Assembly (NCBI RefSeq): GCF_035222375.1 | Contig: NW_026946363.1 | Coordinates: 2,852,001-2,916,000, forward strand | Direction of reading: 5' to 3' | DNA from: Podospora pseudocomata | Taxonomy: Eukaryota > Ascomycota > Sordariomycetes > Sordariales > Podosporaceae | DNA length: 64,000 bases | Shown: one piece after another, positions 20,622-32,439 of the stretch | Position numbering within the stretch: the stretch's first letter is position 1 | Layout: each line of letters begins with the position of its first letter | Program-made: the position numbers and the translations under genes | Notes under the pieces: model-generated | Told to the model about the DNA's origin: nothing | The model's input: the letters and a program-made list of their open reading frames with translations, nothing else | Database searches by the model: none

Positions 20622-21821
20622 ATGGCCAGAGTCTATGCCGATGTCAACCAGAACATGCCCAGGAGCTACTGGGACTATGATTCTGTCAATATCAGCTGGG
20701 GCGCTCTCGAAAACTACGAAGTTGTTCGCAAGATCGGTCAGTCATTTTAACCCTCCTTCCAAACAACGACTCGCTGACCCCCCACACTCCCCCCTCCCCA
20801 GGCCGCGGCAAGTACTCGGAGGTCTTCGAGGGAATAAACGTCGTCAACTATCAAAAATGCGTCATCAAGGTGCTCAAGCCCGTAAAAAAGAAGAAGATCA
20901 AGCGCGAGATCAAGATCCTGCAGAACCTGGCAGGCGGCCCCAACATCGTCGCCCTGCTCGACGTGGTTAGGGACTCGCAGAGCAAAACCCCATCGCTCAT
21001 CTTTGAGTTTGTCAACAACACCGACTTCCGAACCCTCTACCCCAAGTTTGTCGACATCGACGTCCGCTACTACATCTACGAGCTCCTCAAGGCCCTCGAC
21101 TACTGCCACAGCAAGGGCATCATGCACCGCGACGTGAAGCCTCATAACGTTATGATCGATCATGAGAACAGAAAGGCACGACCACCATCAATCAAAACAC
21201 CTCTGGCTCTCTCTCTAACCTGACCACTACTGACACTCTCTCAATAGTTGCGCCTCATCGATTGGGGTCTCGCCGAATTCTATCACCCCGGCACCGAGTA
21301 CAACGTGCGCGTCGCCTCGCGCTACTTCAAGGGTCCCGAGCTTCTCGTCGACTACCAGGAATACGATTACAGCCTGGACATGTGGAGCCTGGGCGCCATG
21401 TTCGCCTCCATGATCTTCCGCAAGGAGCCGTTTTTCCACGGTCAGAGCAACGCCGATCAGCTCGTCAAGATCGCCAAGGTGCTCGGCACCGACGACCTGT
21501 TTGACTACCTAGACAAGTACGAGATCGAGCTGGACACACAGTACGATGACATTCTGGGCCGTTTCCAAAAGAAGCCCTGGCACAGCTTTGTCAATGCAGA
21601 CAATCAACGATTCGTCTCGAACGAGGCGATTGATTTCCTCGACAAGTTGCTTCGATACGACCATGCGGTAGGTTTTTGTTTACCGTGATGAGATGTCATC
21701 CGATGCTAATGGTAAAATAAAGGAACGTCTCACCGCCAAGGAAGCCATGGCCCACCCCTACTTTGCGCCAATTCGCGATGAGGGCATCCTCCAGCGCTAT
21801 CTCGCCGGCGAAGCAATCTAG
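20622..21821 (+). CDS. cka1: Casein kinase 2 catalytic subunit alpha
   Basis: This constitutive Ser/Thr kinase acts on acidic sites in the nucleus and cytosol. Exons are 20622..20736, 20802..21175, 21248..21667 and 21723..21821, giving 335 residues. It begins [20 protein letters not shown]. Seen are the glycine-loop [10 protein letters not shown], the CK2-specific basic cluster [15 protein letters not shown], the catalytic loop [12 protein letters not shown], the DWG motif ([13 protein letters not shown]) and the CK2-typical [20 protein letters not shown]. Intron 2 is unusual: conserved ENRK|LRLIDWG fixes its ends at AAAG|GCACGA and CAATAG, so it appears to be a GC-AG intron. Introns 1 and 3 are GT-AG (65 and 55 bp). 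An in-frame ATG at 20496 would add 42 residues with a hydrophobic segment; the family start at 20622 is preferred. Confidence 0.97.
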
Positions 21822-23388
21822 TTGATACGTAAGGACGATCCGGTCAGAAAATTCTGGTCACCTGCCATCCCGGACGCGGATGACTCGTGGGCTTGCTGAG
21901 GAGTGGAAAGCGGCTGGAAGGAAGGCAGGACATCCTCCCCAAGTAGCAGCCAAGCGCAGAGAGGAAATTTGATTTTGATACCAGGGCTGCTGCTGCTGGA
22001 GTCGGGACCGGGGGAGGGGGACATGCCGAGGTTGGGGGAAGGGGGGAAAGTGACTGTGGGTGGGTGTGAGGAGATGGGAGATGGGAGATTGAGGAGAATG
22101 AAGAGAGAGAGAGAGAGAAAGAAACACAACTTGAATAAAGTAGTTAGTGAAATATCGTTTGGTGCGATTAGAAATGGCAAGGAGTATGGGATTCGTGGTT
22201 TTTTTTTTGGTTTTTTTTTGATTTGGGGGTGTGGTAATTCTTTCCTCTATATGTGAGGCGAGGGAGTGTGGAGGAAGGATAGGGAAGGGTAGCGAATGGA
22301 TGTGTTGGTTTATTTCAGGGGCTGTTGACACTCCTGAGCTGTGTCATGTTGCATTTATGACAAGGTATATTTACCACCCTGAACTACCTATCAGGTTTGA
22401 CTCTCTGTCTGTCCTTTGAATACCAGCCCTAAATCACAGCACAACCTGGTTCTACGAGCCTGGAAGGGCCAGGCTTGTGGCCGAGTCGGGACCAAGGAAT
22501 ATGCAAAGGCTCTGTGGTAAAAGAGCTATGAGCTCATGGAAGGTGTGAAGTAAGTTTATAACTGGACTGTGGGGTAAGTCGTGGGATGGTAATTAGCTGT
22601 GAGATATCAGCTGTGAGATATCAGCTGTGAAATATCAGCTGTGAAATATCAACTCTGAAATATCGGCTTTGAAATTTTGGCTGCGAAATGATAGCTGTGA
22701 AATAATTACTGGGAAAAGTGAATGGTGGATTGAGAGGTGTGAAAAAAAGGGCTATGAAAAAGCTGGTGTGAAAAATTACTAGGGAAAAAGTAATTGTGTG
22801 AAAGACTACGGTGGAAAGAGCAGTAATAAAGAACCGTCATAAAAGATTGCTATAAAGAATTGATATGAGATAGTGGCTACCTGTAGCTGTACATATGAAG
22901 TGTTGAATGGAACCGAGAGCCGAATGCTGTGAAGTGATTCCTGTGGTAAGGTAGTTGAACACCAAGTGTGGTGACAGTATCTACTACGACTGTGTGAAAA
23001 GGGAGGGGATGAAATAATTATTGCTTCCAAACAAGAGGTGTTGATGGTTGCAAAATAGAGCAGTGAACTATTAACTGTGAATCAAAAGGGTGTGAATTGA
23101 AAGCTGCGAAATAAATGGCTGTGAAGTAAGAGGTGTGAGAGAATAGCTGTCAAGTAAGCAGCTGGAATGGATAGAATGAGAACCCAGGAGATAAAACAAG
23201 ACTTGCGAAATTACAAAACCGCAAGCAGACTATCCCTCTGATTCTCCAATCCGCAATGCTGTATCCAGCCCATAGCCAGCTGTAGGGTAGGCAAAGTCAC
23301 TTTCTCTTATAGTTCAGATCAATCTAGACCATCACCTATGTTCGCTCATCAACACTTATCTCTCCACACCCCTCTCAATATCGCACCA
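21822..23388. other. Convergent intergenic region CK2 alpha/peptidase gene
   Basis: 1.57 kb without a recognisable gene. Its second half is taken up by a degenerate 14-bp tandem repeat, listed separately. Confidence 0.6.
22595..23170. repeat. Degenerate 14-bp-period tandem repeat
   Basis: The best copies lie at 22595-22706: eight successive 14-bp units based on AGCTGTGAAATATC with increasing changes. Further on, recognisable G-TGTGAA-type units continue with 14-15 bp spacing to about 23165 (for example at 23103, 23118, 23132, 23146 and 23161), with decayed stretches between. It looks like an old minisatellite of some 40 units. It does not keep a reading frame and no coding role is seen. Confidence 0.8.
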
Positions 23389-25911
23389 TTACGCCTCAAT
23401 CCCCCTTGCAGCATTCAAAATCCTACTCTCAATAATATCAACCCACCTCTCTGCATTCGTCCAATCCTCCTGATCAATGCTCTCCATCAAACCCGGGAAC
23501 ACCGCCCCGGAGTACCCCGTCCACAATCCCGGAGCAAACACCACGTGTTTGAACCAGGGCCTGTTGTCCAGCCCTTCCTCATACAAGAAGCTACGCTCGA
23601 GGTACTTATACTTGGTGTTGGCCTTGCGAACCGCGCAATGATGGCGTATCTTACGAGGCAGATCCCACCAGGGGATTTCGTCGTTTTCTGAGATGTGTCG
23701 AAGCTCATCGGCTAGGAGATCAAGATGGTAGGCGTGGTAGGTGAGGGTTTGAAGGGCTTCATGGAGGCGAGTAAGGGATTTGCGGAAAGTTTTGGGGGTG
23801 TGTTTGGATGTGGTGGATACAGAAACAGGGGAGGAAATGTTGCGGGTGGAGGAGCGAAGTTCAAACATTTCTTCGTCGGTTACGCTTGCCGAAAGGACTT
23901 CGGCTGGGGGGATGAGGTAGGCGTCCAGCTTGTCTTCGACCTTGTGGACGTATTCGGCCAGAGCCTTGGCGTAGTCTTCAGCACCAAAGGGGATGACAGG
24001 GAGGTTGGCGATTTCCGCTACTAGAATACCAAGAACCTGGGCCATGGTTCTGTGGTAAAGAAAGTCAGGATCCCCAAACTTTTGCATCCAGTGGAAGCTG
24101 TCGTAGTTGGAGTGATAATGGTACACAGGGCTGTCGCGGTCATTGTCGAACCCAATGTCGATGGAGGGAATGCCAGCAAAGTCTTGGAAGGCAGTGAAGT
24201 CGCTGCCACTTCCCATTGTTTTGATTTTCTTGTCCCAGAGATCATACACGGTCTGGCCGGGGCGTGTTTGGTTGGCTGATCCAACAAGGGAAGTGGCTGT
24301 ATAGATGACCTTGTTGAGGATAGGAGAGGCGGCGACGGCGAGGCGCTTGCCTCTCACGCCGACATCGGTGTTCTGTCGAGGGTTAGCATTCGTACAACAC
24401 AGAACACAACGAACTGATCAGCATACCACATAGGCGACACTCGCGTGCTTGAGCCAGGGGAGGTATTCCTCCACCCACTCCGTTGAGCCAACCAAACCAT
24501 ACTCCTCACCGTCCCAGCTAGCAAAGACAACAGTCCGGCGAGGTTTCCAGCCACGCTTGAGTGCTTCTCCAAAAGCACGCATGGCCTCGTTCAAGACTGC
24601 CGATCCACTGTTCGGATCGCCGGCGCCTCCTGCAACCCAAGCATCACGATGATTTCCAACAACAACAACCTCATCGGGAATGGTACCATTAATCACACCA
24701 ATGACATTCCAGATCGGGGTGTACACGTATTCTTGCTCGTTGTAGAGGTTTACAACGACGTCATCTGGAGTAGGTCCGATGTTGTACTCCACGCCCTTGT
24801 ACCCTAGGCCGGTGTTACGTGTCCACCACTGGTTGAAGTCCTTCGCTTTCGGACCATGACCGTTGAGGGCCTTGAGAATGGGAAGGGCATCGGCGTAAGA
24901 GATCGGGAGGGACGGAATGCTGGGGGTGGCTGTTTCGACCGGTCTGCGAGGAGCCTCTGGCTTTGACGGATACCCAGGCGTAGTTGGATCACCCGGGGCG
25001 ACACTGAGAAACTGGGTGCTGCCTCGTTGAACACTGCTGGGTTGGCGTGCCGGTCCTTCAGGGTATGTAGGAACCCCTTTTTCGTCGGTGACTTCTCCAT
25101 CATCCCCAGGATCGCTGTACAAAATAACGCCAATCATTCCGAGCTCCTGGGCACGCTTGACCTTGAGCCCTCTGAAAATTCCACCATAACGGGCAATGGC
25201 AATCTTTCCCTTGAGTGTGATGTTGGCAGCAAGAAGGTCCTCGAAATCTTGGTATGTGCCGTAGTTGACATAGACGACTGGTGCAGTGACGTTTCCCGAA
25301 GCAGAGTATCCGTGAAAGGTTGGGACACTGTTGGCAAGCCCACTAGTGGGATCCTCCTCGATGACATCCTCAACCAGCGAGGCTTCGTACGTCACTTCGT
25401 ATTCCTTTTCTCCATCCTGTTCCTTCTCCTTTCCCTTCAAAAGGGCGAGTCTGTGGTTGAGAGGGTAGTTGATGTAGACAACATACTCGTTGATCTCAGA
25501 CTTGATGCCCCACTCTTCCCACTTTTGTTTGGTCGACAGAGCCTGCGAATAGTTTTTACCGGCGAGGTGAGGTCCTGAGGTGTAATAGCGGCTCCATTGC
25601 ATGGCGCTTTCGCTGCTGGGAACGTCGCGAAGGATTTGCCTCAACTCGTCCTGGTCGACCTGATTGCGTCCAGGCCAGGTTTGTCCATCCTGTCCATCCC
25701 GCCCCGAGATATACCAGTTACCGGACAGGATGGATCCCAAAGGCGCTATGAGAGTCCATATGAGGGTTGAGGCGAGGGCTATAGTGCAGAAACGGCGAAG
25801 CACCGAGCGAGGCTGAGGCCGTGGGCGTGGCGGTACGTATATGTAATTATCGGGAAATGGATGGACACTTTGTGTCTTGTTCATCTTGAGCGGCTCGTTT
25901 TCGGACTCCAT
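23389..25911 (-). CDS. M28 peptidase of the glutamate carboxypeptidase II / Vps70 type
   Basis: This is a type II membrane zinc peptidase related to PSMA, transferrin-receptor-like proteins and yeast Vps70/Tre1. Exons are 24427..25911 and 23389..24372 (54-bp GT-AG intron), giving 822 residues. After a cytosolic proline-rich tail there is one membrane anchor (about 40-62, FCTIALASTLIWTLIAPLG). A PA domain follows (about 210-300, with IAIARYGGIFRGLKVKRAQELG). The M28 domain has zinc ligands in VVGNHRDAWVAGGAGDPNSG, the catalytic glutamate pair in SWDGEEYGLVGSTEW, and DNDRDSPVYHYHSNYDSF with the late histidine. A TfR-like dimerisation domain ends the protein. All metal ligands appear present, so it is likely active, unlike the transferrin receptor. 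Probable location is vacuole or secretory pathway membrane. Confidence 0.93.
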
Positions 25912-27479
25912 GATGGTAGTTCTGTTTTCATGATGAGACTTGATCTATGAGAAAGGCTGACATTTGGCAGTCACTTACAAGTCAACTTAACGCCAAGACA
26001 GCAGATGCATCTCACCGACAGATATCGAGTATCGAGTGGTAAACAAAGAGATGGAGCACTGATGAGCAAACCCTGTGGCGAGCTCTGATCGCGTGTCTCA
26101 TCCCAGCTGTGAATGGTGGCTGATCAATCACTCAATGCTGTCGAGGCAGTCGTTGACGCAACCACGGGAGCTGCCGGTGTGATTGGAGTATACAGTGTAG
26201 AACGACTTTCGCAGACTGTGCCTAGACTTGGTGGGTCTGGGGGACCCCGCTTCCGAACGGCTCGCTAATTTTCCGTGTTCAACATCGACGTTCAAGTTGA
26301 CTTCTTCTCACTGACGCTTAATAGGCACTTGCTCGGTTCCTGTAGCGCTTTACAAGGACCGCTGTATGTCCCCTCAAGAAGTCTCAAGCAATTTTCTGGC
26401 TGCCATCTCATGTGTTGTCTCTCATCCCCGCCTCTCACGAAAACATCTTCCAACATCAAGAAACTTCTGCGGTTAGCGGCGGAAGGCGCACTGAAGGTTC
26501 CCCGGTTGCACTGCGACCGCCCCCCATGCAGTGAGCTGGTTCGGTGTGGGAGATGTCAAAAACGCCCTGTTTCTGTCTCGATGGTGTGTTACCCCTCTTT
26601 ATTTTTTATGTCCGCTGACCTTTTGCACCAACCTGTCTCACCCTGGCATCAATTGAATGATATCTCTGGTTCGGTACCTACGCAGTAAGGTACTCTGTTG
26701 TAAGTGCCATCTTCTTGAGTTCGTCTTGGATGACGAAGGTGGAACCGTCAGTGGCGAATGAGGGTTCATCCCAGCCCGTCCGATCACGGAGTGGGGCGCC
26801 GACCGGTGCCGTTCCGGTCATCCTCAGTGCTCTTTTTCCAGCGGCCTTTGACACCGTAAAATGCCCATGCCACCATCTTTTTTCCGCCTTCTGCAGGTCA
26901 TTGATATCCGTTGTTGCAGAACGTGATCCTCCTGCCTAAAGCACGCCCTGCAGAATGCCACCCTAGACCTCCTAACCTCCTTGTCTCGAACAGTCAACGG
27001 CCTCTCTTCCTACCATCTGGGCCGAACTCACACTCGCCGGCCATCCGACTCAACCAGCCTCTCCCCGGCCGCCGGTTTACTGATCTAGGACTAGTCATCT
27101 GCCCGGATCCGCTCCCGCTTCGAAACTGTGTTTGTCAGCCTTCCCACCCTTGCCTCAGTTCTCGGATAAGGCAAATCAAGGCCTGCAGAGTCACTCGCCG
27201 TCTCTTCCTCTCATACATAAAACTATTTTGTGCCCCCCTGCCTTCTGCAGTCTTTCCCCCATTTGTTTTGTTCCTTTCTCGGGACTTTTTGTATACCAAT
27301 TCCTCTCATCTGGAGAGCATAGACTTAGTTTCAAGAGAGTCTTATTTTGCCTCCCGATCCGTGGCATACATCTTACACACATCAGTGGAGCCAACTGTGA
27401 CATCTCGAGGCCACTGCCTCTCAGAAACTCAGAACTCAACTCCGTCGTTCTTCTGATCTACTAGGCATAATCGTACACC
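25912..27479. promoter_or_regulatory. Divergent region peptidase/DHA1 transporter
   Basis: 1.57 kb between outward-facing genes. The last 500 bp are pyrimidine-rich and probably hold the transporter's leader. Small ORFs are present but none is family-like. Confidence 0.5.
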
Positions 27480-29571
27480 ATGACTAGTCATAAGAATGAT
27501 GGGCCAAAGCTGCCTGTGCAGCAGCTGGCCATTCTCGGTAAGTCACTTGCCCTTCTAGATCTTTACATGTCGTTCACCGGCCTAGAGTAGTGGAGCAAGA
27601 GGGCCCGTTGCCCAATAATACCCTCCGAGTCAGCTAGGCTTGGCAGACATCAACAACTGCTGCTTGACGATCACTGTTCATCTCATAGCCGGGTACCGCT
27701 TCCGCTCTCTTCATAGTATGCTGACATTCATCATATAGCCATTGCCAGGTTCGCCGAGCCCCTTGCACTCACCTCAGTCTTCCCCTATCTTCCAGAGATG
27801 ATCGCTAGCTTTGGGGTAGAGAAGAATGAGGTTGCAAGATGGGCAGGTCTTACCGGTGCCATATTCTCTATAAGTCAGAGCTGTACGGCTGTGGCATGGG
27901 GACGGGCGTCAGATAAATTTGGAAGGAAACCCATCATCCTGATAGGGTTGCTCAGCACGATGATTTGCTTTCTTGTCTGGGGTATGTCGACAAGCTTGCC
28001 CATGGCCATCACCGCAAGAGCTATCATGGGAAGCGGCAACGGCAATGGTAAGTACCTACACCCAGTTCTGTGTTTTCTGTCACACCATTAACAACGTCAC
28101 CAGTTGGCATCATCAGAACCATGGTAGCCGAAATGGTGCCGGAAAGAGTTCTTCAGCCCAAAGCCTTCTCGCTCATGCCCCTTGTGTGGTCAATAGGCTC
28201 TGTCTTTGGGCCTGCCTTTGGTGGCTTCTTTGCTCAGCCTGCCAAGCAGTTTCCCAACGTTTTTGGGAACATTGAGTTCTTCAAGACTTACCCCTTTGCT
28301 TTGCCAAATATCATGGCATGCTGTGTGTTTTTCATTTCTTTCATGACCGGGTTGTTGTTCCTCAAGGTTCGTCTCATTGCCCCTTTCAAATCACCACATA
28401 GACTAACAGCCACAACAGGAAACACTCGAAAGCAAACGCAACAAACGCGACTGGGGCCTCGAGCTCGGCGAGAAACTAACTCGTCCCTTCCACCGCTCCA
28501 AGCGTACCAAGAATCTCAGGAGGCGCTCCTTTGTTGATAGCGAGGCATCTGCCCCTCTGCTTGCCCAGTCCGCCATGTCAAGCAGCTCTTCGCACTTGGA
28601 ATCCAAGCACTCCGATCCAGTATCGATGAAGGACATTTTCGCCCCTCAGACGTCGATAAACCTCATCTGCTACACCTTCTTGGCTCTTCACTCAGTAGCG
28701 TACGACCAAGTCCTGCCTGTGTTCCTCAACTACCCCCGTGTGATCCCTGACGAGCACAACACCTCCCTCCCGTTCAAGTTCACCGGCGGCTTCGGCCTCA
28801 GCTCGGACAAAATCGGCACAATCTACACGGTCTATGGCATCTCCTGTGGAGTGATTCAGTTTTTCCTGTTTCCCAAGCTGTGTGCCATGTTTGGTGTGCT
28901 GGGAATCTACCGCTTTGCCAGTAAGCACCCTATTATTTCTCCCTTCCCTAGTCCTTTCGTAGTTACTGACTTCTTGCATAGCCGTCGTATTCCCTATAAT
29001 ATACTTCTTGACGCCCTACACAGTTCTCGTCCAGGATACCACCGCTCGGTACATCTTCTTCTTGACCATCATGCTGGTCAAAGGATTTGTCGTTATTGTT
29101 GCCTTCCCTTGCACCACCATCCTCCTGACCAACTCTGCTACCTCCCTCCGGATCCTTGGGACCTTGAACGGAGTAGCGACGACCTTTTCCGGACTAGGGA
29201 GAGCTGCGGGGCCCGCCGCTGCCGGTGCGGTCTTCAGCTGGGGCGTGCAGAGAGGATACGTGATTGCAGCGTGGTGGTTCCTGGGGTTAATCGCCTTGAT
29301 GGGGACGATCCCGCCTTGGTTTATTATCGAAGGTGATGGCCCTACCGCTTCCTCGACAGCCACATCAACTTCCACCTCTGACGGGGAAGAAGAGAGCCTG
29401 CTCCAGCGTGACGACGACGACGATAGCAGCGTTGACGGGTACGACGAAGTAGCTGTTTTAGAAGCATTGGAGGGCGAGGAGTCAGAATCGGAGACTGAGC
29501 CCGGGAAGGAAAGGAAAAAGAGGACAACGAACGGGAGTTATGGAACAATGAATAATGGGACAGCGAGTTGA
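27480..29571 (+). CDS. MFS transporter, DHA1 family (YCR023C-like)
   Basis: This is a 12-helix proton-coupled drug/metabolite transporter. Exons are 27480..27537, 27739..28047, 28104..28366, 28419..28920 and 28982..29571, giving 573 residues. All introns are GT-AG and, apart from the first (201 bp), 52-61 bp long. The start MTSHKNDGPKLPVQQLAIL joins AIARFAEPLALTSVFPYLPEMI, the first helix. The loop 2-3 motif GRASDKFGRKP is the MFS signature, and SGNGNVGIIRTMVAEMVPE is the typical helix 4-5 area. A long central cytosolic loop (about residues 215-275) and an acidic, serine-rich tail (EEESLLQRDDDDD) flank the second half. Yeast YCR023C is reported as vacuolar; substrate is unknown. Confidence 0.93.
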
Positions 29572-30591
29572 ATGAAATATCATGATGGATGAAGAGACGG
29601 GAAAAGAAACGATAGAGCATACGAAGGAAAGAAGGTCATGACTGAACGGGTGTGTGTTTCTTTTGGCTGATGATACCAGATTTCTTTTTTTTTCTTTCGG
29701 CATATCCATCAAGCATATGACATATCACCTGGGCGGTGTTTTGGGGATAAGGAATTTAAAAAGTTTTGTTGTTTTGGTTGTTTGAATAGAAGGAATGAAT
29801 TGTCTTTTCACCATAACTCATCCTGGTACCTTACCGACCACAACCACCACCAGCTTGCTCCTTCCTTAACAGCAGGAACAACAACAATCGTTTATGTATT
29901 AAGTCAACCATGCAATATTTAACAGGACAGCAGCACATTCTGGCGTAGCCAAGCGGTCAGCCTGCTGGCCGAGGGCAAGCCCTCCCCCCCCTCCCCCCTC
30001 GGTTTTGCTCAGCCCCAGAGCTTCCTGTTCGAATCCTCGTAAAATCAAATGGTTTTCGGCGCTGGAACACCACAATCAAATAAAGTGTGGGTGTTGGCGA
30101 GCTTTTTGATTTTTATTGATCACTGGTGAAAGATAGGATAACGAGCTGTTTCTTTCTTTTGAGTGATGTTTCTATATCACTTGTTTTTGAAGTTGACTTT
30201 TTCATGACTGTTGGGTTGTAGGGCAGATGCATCCGGCGGTTTGGTACGCTGTGTGATGGGATTGGAACCACAATCAACTACTCGGCAGGTCGGTAGATAA
30301 CCGGTGAAGGAATGAAGCAAGAGGAGAGATATCTCGATATTCAAGATAAATAACCTGTGATATCACATGAACAGCTTCTACGACCGAGTATCTCCTAATC
30401 TACCGCCTAACCAAAACCACTCGCTCAAGCTATGTTACAAACCCCTTCCCCCAAAAAGAAAATCTACACACATTTCCCCCCCAAAGGTGATGTATGTAAT
30501 GTGTTCCCCATCTAGATATCTCTCCCATCTACCCACCATCTGTCAACCACACAATCTAAAAATACCGACATTATACAATCCCCATCCCCCA
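29572..30591. other. Convergent intergenic region with tRNA-like sequence
   Basis: 1.0 kb between the 3' ends of the DHA1 transporter and the P450. It holds a tRNA-like A-box/B-box sequence near 29943-30040; otherwise nothing was recognised. Confidence 0.5.
29943..30045 (+). other. tRNA-like sequence (degraded tRNA or SINE head)
   Basis: GTAGCCAAGCGGT (about 29945-29957) fits the internal A box of a tRNA gene, and GTTCGAATCC about 70 bp later (30028-30037) fits the B box. A TTTT follows at about 30053. However, the T-stem does not pair, no acceptor stem closes, and a C/T-rich insert sits between the boxes. It is therefore either a decayed tRNA gene or the head of a tRNA-derived short element, not a confident functional tRNA. 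Confidence 0.35.
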
Positions 30592-32265
30592 TTATCTACC
30601 CCTGCCTTTCCCCCCATCAATCACCACCTCCCCCACTCCCCCCCCCCCCAACAAGGAAACCCTAACCGTAACCCCCTCCTTAGGCCTCAAAACCAACCTC
30701 CACATCTTCCACTCCTCCGGATCAGCCGTCTCATAATCCCTCCCAAACTCAAACTCGCTCAGCAGCACACACAACAAAATCTTCATCTCCGTCTCGGCAA
30801 ACTTCCGCCCAATACACCCCCTCGGCCCCTGCAAAAAAGTCATAAACGCGTTCGGCACCACACTCGGCGGCAAATCATCCCACCTGTCCGGGTCAAACTC
30901 ATCCGCCGTTTCCCCCCAGTAGCACGGAAGCCGGTTGATCGTGTTGGCAAGCACGTAGATCACAGTCCCACCCGGGACTTTGTACCGACCCAAAGTGTCG
31001 TCCGCAATGGACTGCCTTACTGTCATGGGGATCGGGGGAATGTATCTTAGTGATTCCCTGCAGACATTGTCCATGAAGGGGAGCTTATCCGGGTCTACGG
31101 ACGCCAAAAGACGAGGATCGTGGCGGGTGGAGGCGTCAAACAAAAAGGGCATGTGCTCCCGGATTTCCTCACGGAGTTTGCTCTGAATTTCAGGGTGCGT
31201 CGACAAAAGGTGAACAGTCCACGCCACCGCCGTGGCAGTGGTGTCATGCCCCGCCCCCAGAAACGTCATGATCTGATCCCGCATCGTGTCAAACGACAGC
31301 CCCTCCTCCCCGTTCTCCTTGAGCTTCTTGTTCTCTTTCGCAATCAGAGCAAGGATGTCCTTCTTGCCGATATTGTTCTCCGCCTCGTCGAGCTTGGTGG
31401 TGATGATCTCGGTTGCTTTGTCGAGGATGATACCCCGGGAGGTTTCCATGTCGCGATTCATCTTGGAGGGGATGTGCTTCGAGGCAGGGATGAAAGCTTG
31501 CATTCCGTGGAGGAGGCGAGAAAAGAGGTCAAAGGCGAAGACGAGGCGGTAGGCCTCGCGGATGGGGACGTCAGGGTCCTCGAGGGAGTTGATGTCGTAC
31601 CCGAAACCGGCCTTGCCGATGATGTCGAGGGTGCAGCGGTTCAGCCATTCTAACGCCTCGAACGATTTGACCCTGAGGTGGGAGGTGGTCATCTCCTCCT
31701 TCCAGAGCTTGGCCATGATGAGGGACTTTTCCCAAAAGATGGGCGTGAGCGAGCGGATAGCGCCGATGGAGAAGCCGGCTGTGAGGGCCTTGCGCTGGAC
31801 GACATGGTCGGTGCCTTCGGCGAGGAGGATGCCCTCACCAAGAATGCGGACCATCCAGAGCTTGGCCCGAACGGGCTTGGGGTAGTTGTACGGGTTTTTC
31901 ACCGTCATGTGCTTGAGGGCTTCGTCGTCGGCGACGGACAGTCTCTCGGCGCCAAAGGGGAAGTAGTAACGGATGATGGGGCCGAGCTCCTTGTGCCAGC
32001 GACGCTGGGGGACGCCGCACTCCTCGGTGATGATGGTGAAGAACTGCCCTATGAGAGGGTTACCCGGGACTGTGGGAACGTGTCTCAGCTCCGAGAAGTA
32101 GATTGGGTAAAGATAGCTCAGCCAGACGAAAAGATAGAAGGGGATGGCTGCTGCCAACGCTGTCCCGACAGTCTGGGCCAGAGGCAGGTCGAATTTCTTC
32201 GCGACACCGATGGATGCTGCTGTGGTTACCGCCAGCATGGGGCCGAGAGTGACTTTTGAGGCCAT
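30592..32265 (-). CDS. Cytochrome P450 monooxygenase
   Basis: A microsomal haem-thiolate monooxygenase of 557 residues, without introns. The N-terminal anchor is at about 35-55 (GTALAAAIPFYLFVWLSYLY), followed by a proline hinge (HVPTVPGNP). I-helix oxygen-activation motif GAGHDTTA is at 337-344, K-helix ESLR at 404-407, the PERF-like FDPDRW at about 457-462, and the haem loop FLQGPRGCIG at 477-486 with C484 as iron ligand. All signature residues are intact. The sequence has the look of the fungal CYP4/CYP52-like group, but I cannot name the CYP family. It is divergent from a DHA2 exporter over a 968-bp promoter with several symmetric elements, which suggests a small detoxification or metabolite module. 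Confidence 0.96.
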   Translation of the reverse strand: MASKVTLGPMLAVTTAASIGVAKKFDLPLAQTVGTALAAAIPFYLFVWLSYLYPIYFSELRHVPTVPGNPLIGQFFTIITEECGVPQRRWHKELGPIIRYYFPFGAERLSVADDEALKHMTVKNPYNYPKPVRAKLWMVRILGEGILLAEGTDHVVQRKALTAGFSIGAIRSLTPIFWEKSLIMAKLWKEEMTTSHLRVKSFEALEWLNRCTLDIIGKAGFGYDINSLEDPDVPIREAYRLVFAFDLFSRLLHGMQAFIPASKHIPSKMNRDMETSRGIILDKATEIITTKLDEAENNIGKKDILALIAKENKKLKENGEEGLSFDTMRDQIMTFLGAGHDTTATAVAWTVHLLSTHPEIQSKLREEIREHMPFLFDASTRHDPRLLASVDPDKLPFMDNVCRESLRYIPPIPMTVRQSIADDTLGRYKVPGGTVIYVLANTINRLPCYWGETADEFDPDRWDDLPPSVVPNAFMTFLQGPRGCIGRKFAETEMKILLCVLLSEFEFGRDYETADPEEWKMWRLVLRPKEGVTVRVSLLGGGGVGEVVIDGGKGRGR

Positions 32266-32418
32266 GGTTACCGAAGCGACATTCGGTGTTCAACGGCCGA
32301 GAGATGGAGTATCGGAACTGGAAGAACTGAAGCGAAGCATAGAGTTGAACGCCGGTTAGGTCCAAACCCCCAGAAGATCAGATACACTGCGAGGTTGTGA
32401 TGCCGAAACCAGGATTCC

Positions 32419-32439
32419 AACGGTAACGGGCATACCGTT
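32419..32439. promoter_or_regulatory. Inverted repeat with CGG-N11-CCG spacing
   Basis: AACGGTA, a 7-bp spacer, then TACCGTT form a perfect 7-bp inverted repeat. Read as triplets it is CGG-N11-CCG, the spacing used by Gal4. It lies about 155-175 bp before the P450 start codon and next to a TATATA sequence. This suggests a Zn(II)2Cys6 regulator site, by analogy only. Confidence 0.45.

Noticed and set aside
22595-23170. Centromeric or transposon-related repeat
   Set aside because: It is too short and lies between active conserved genes; no terminal repeats or transposase frame are visible.
29943-30045. Functional tRNA gene
   Set aside because: The B-box side lacks a pairing T-stem and no acceptor stem forms, so only a tRNA-like call is supportable.
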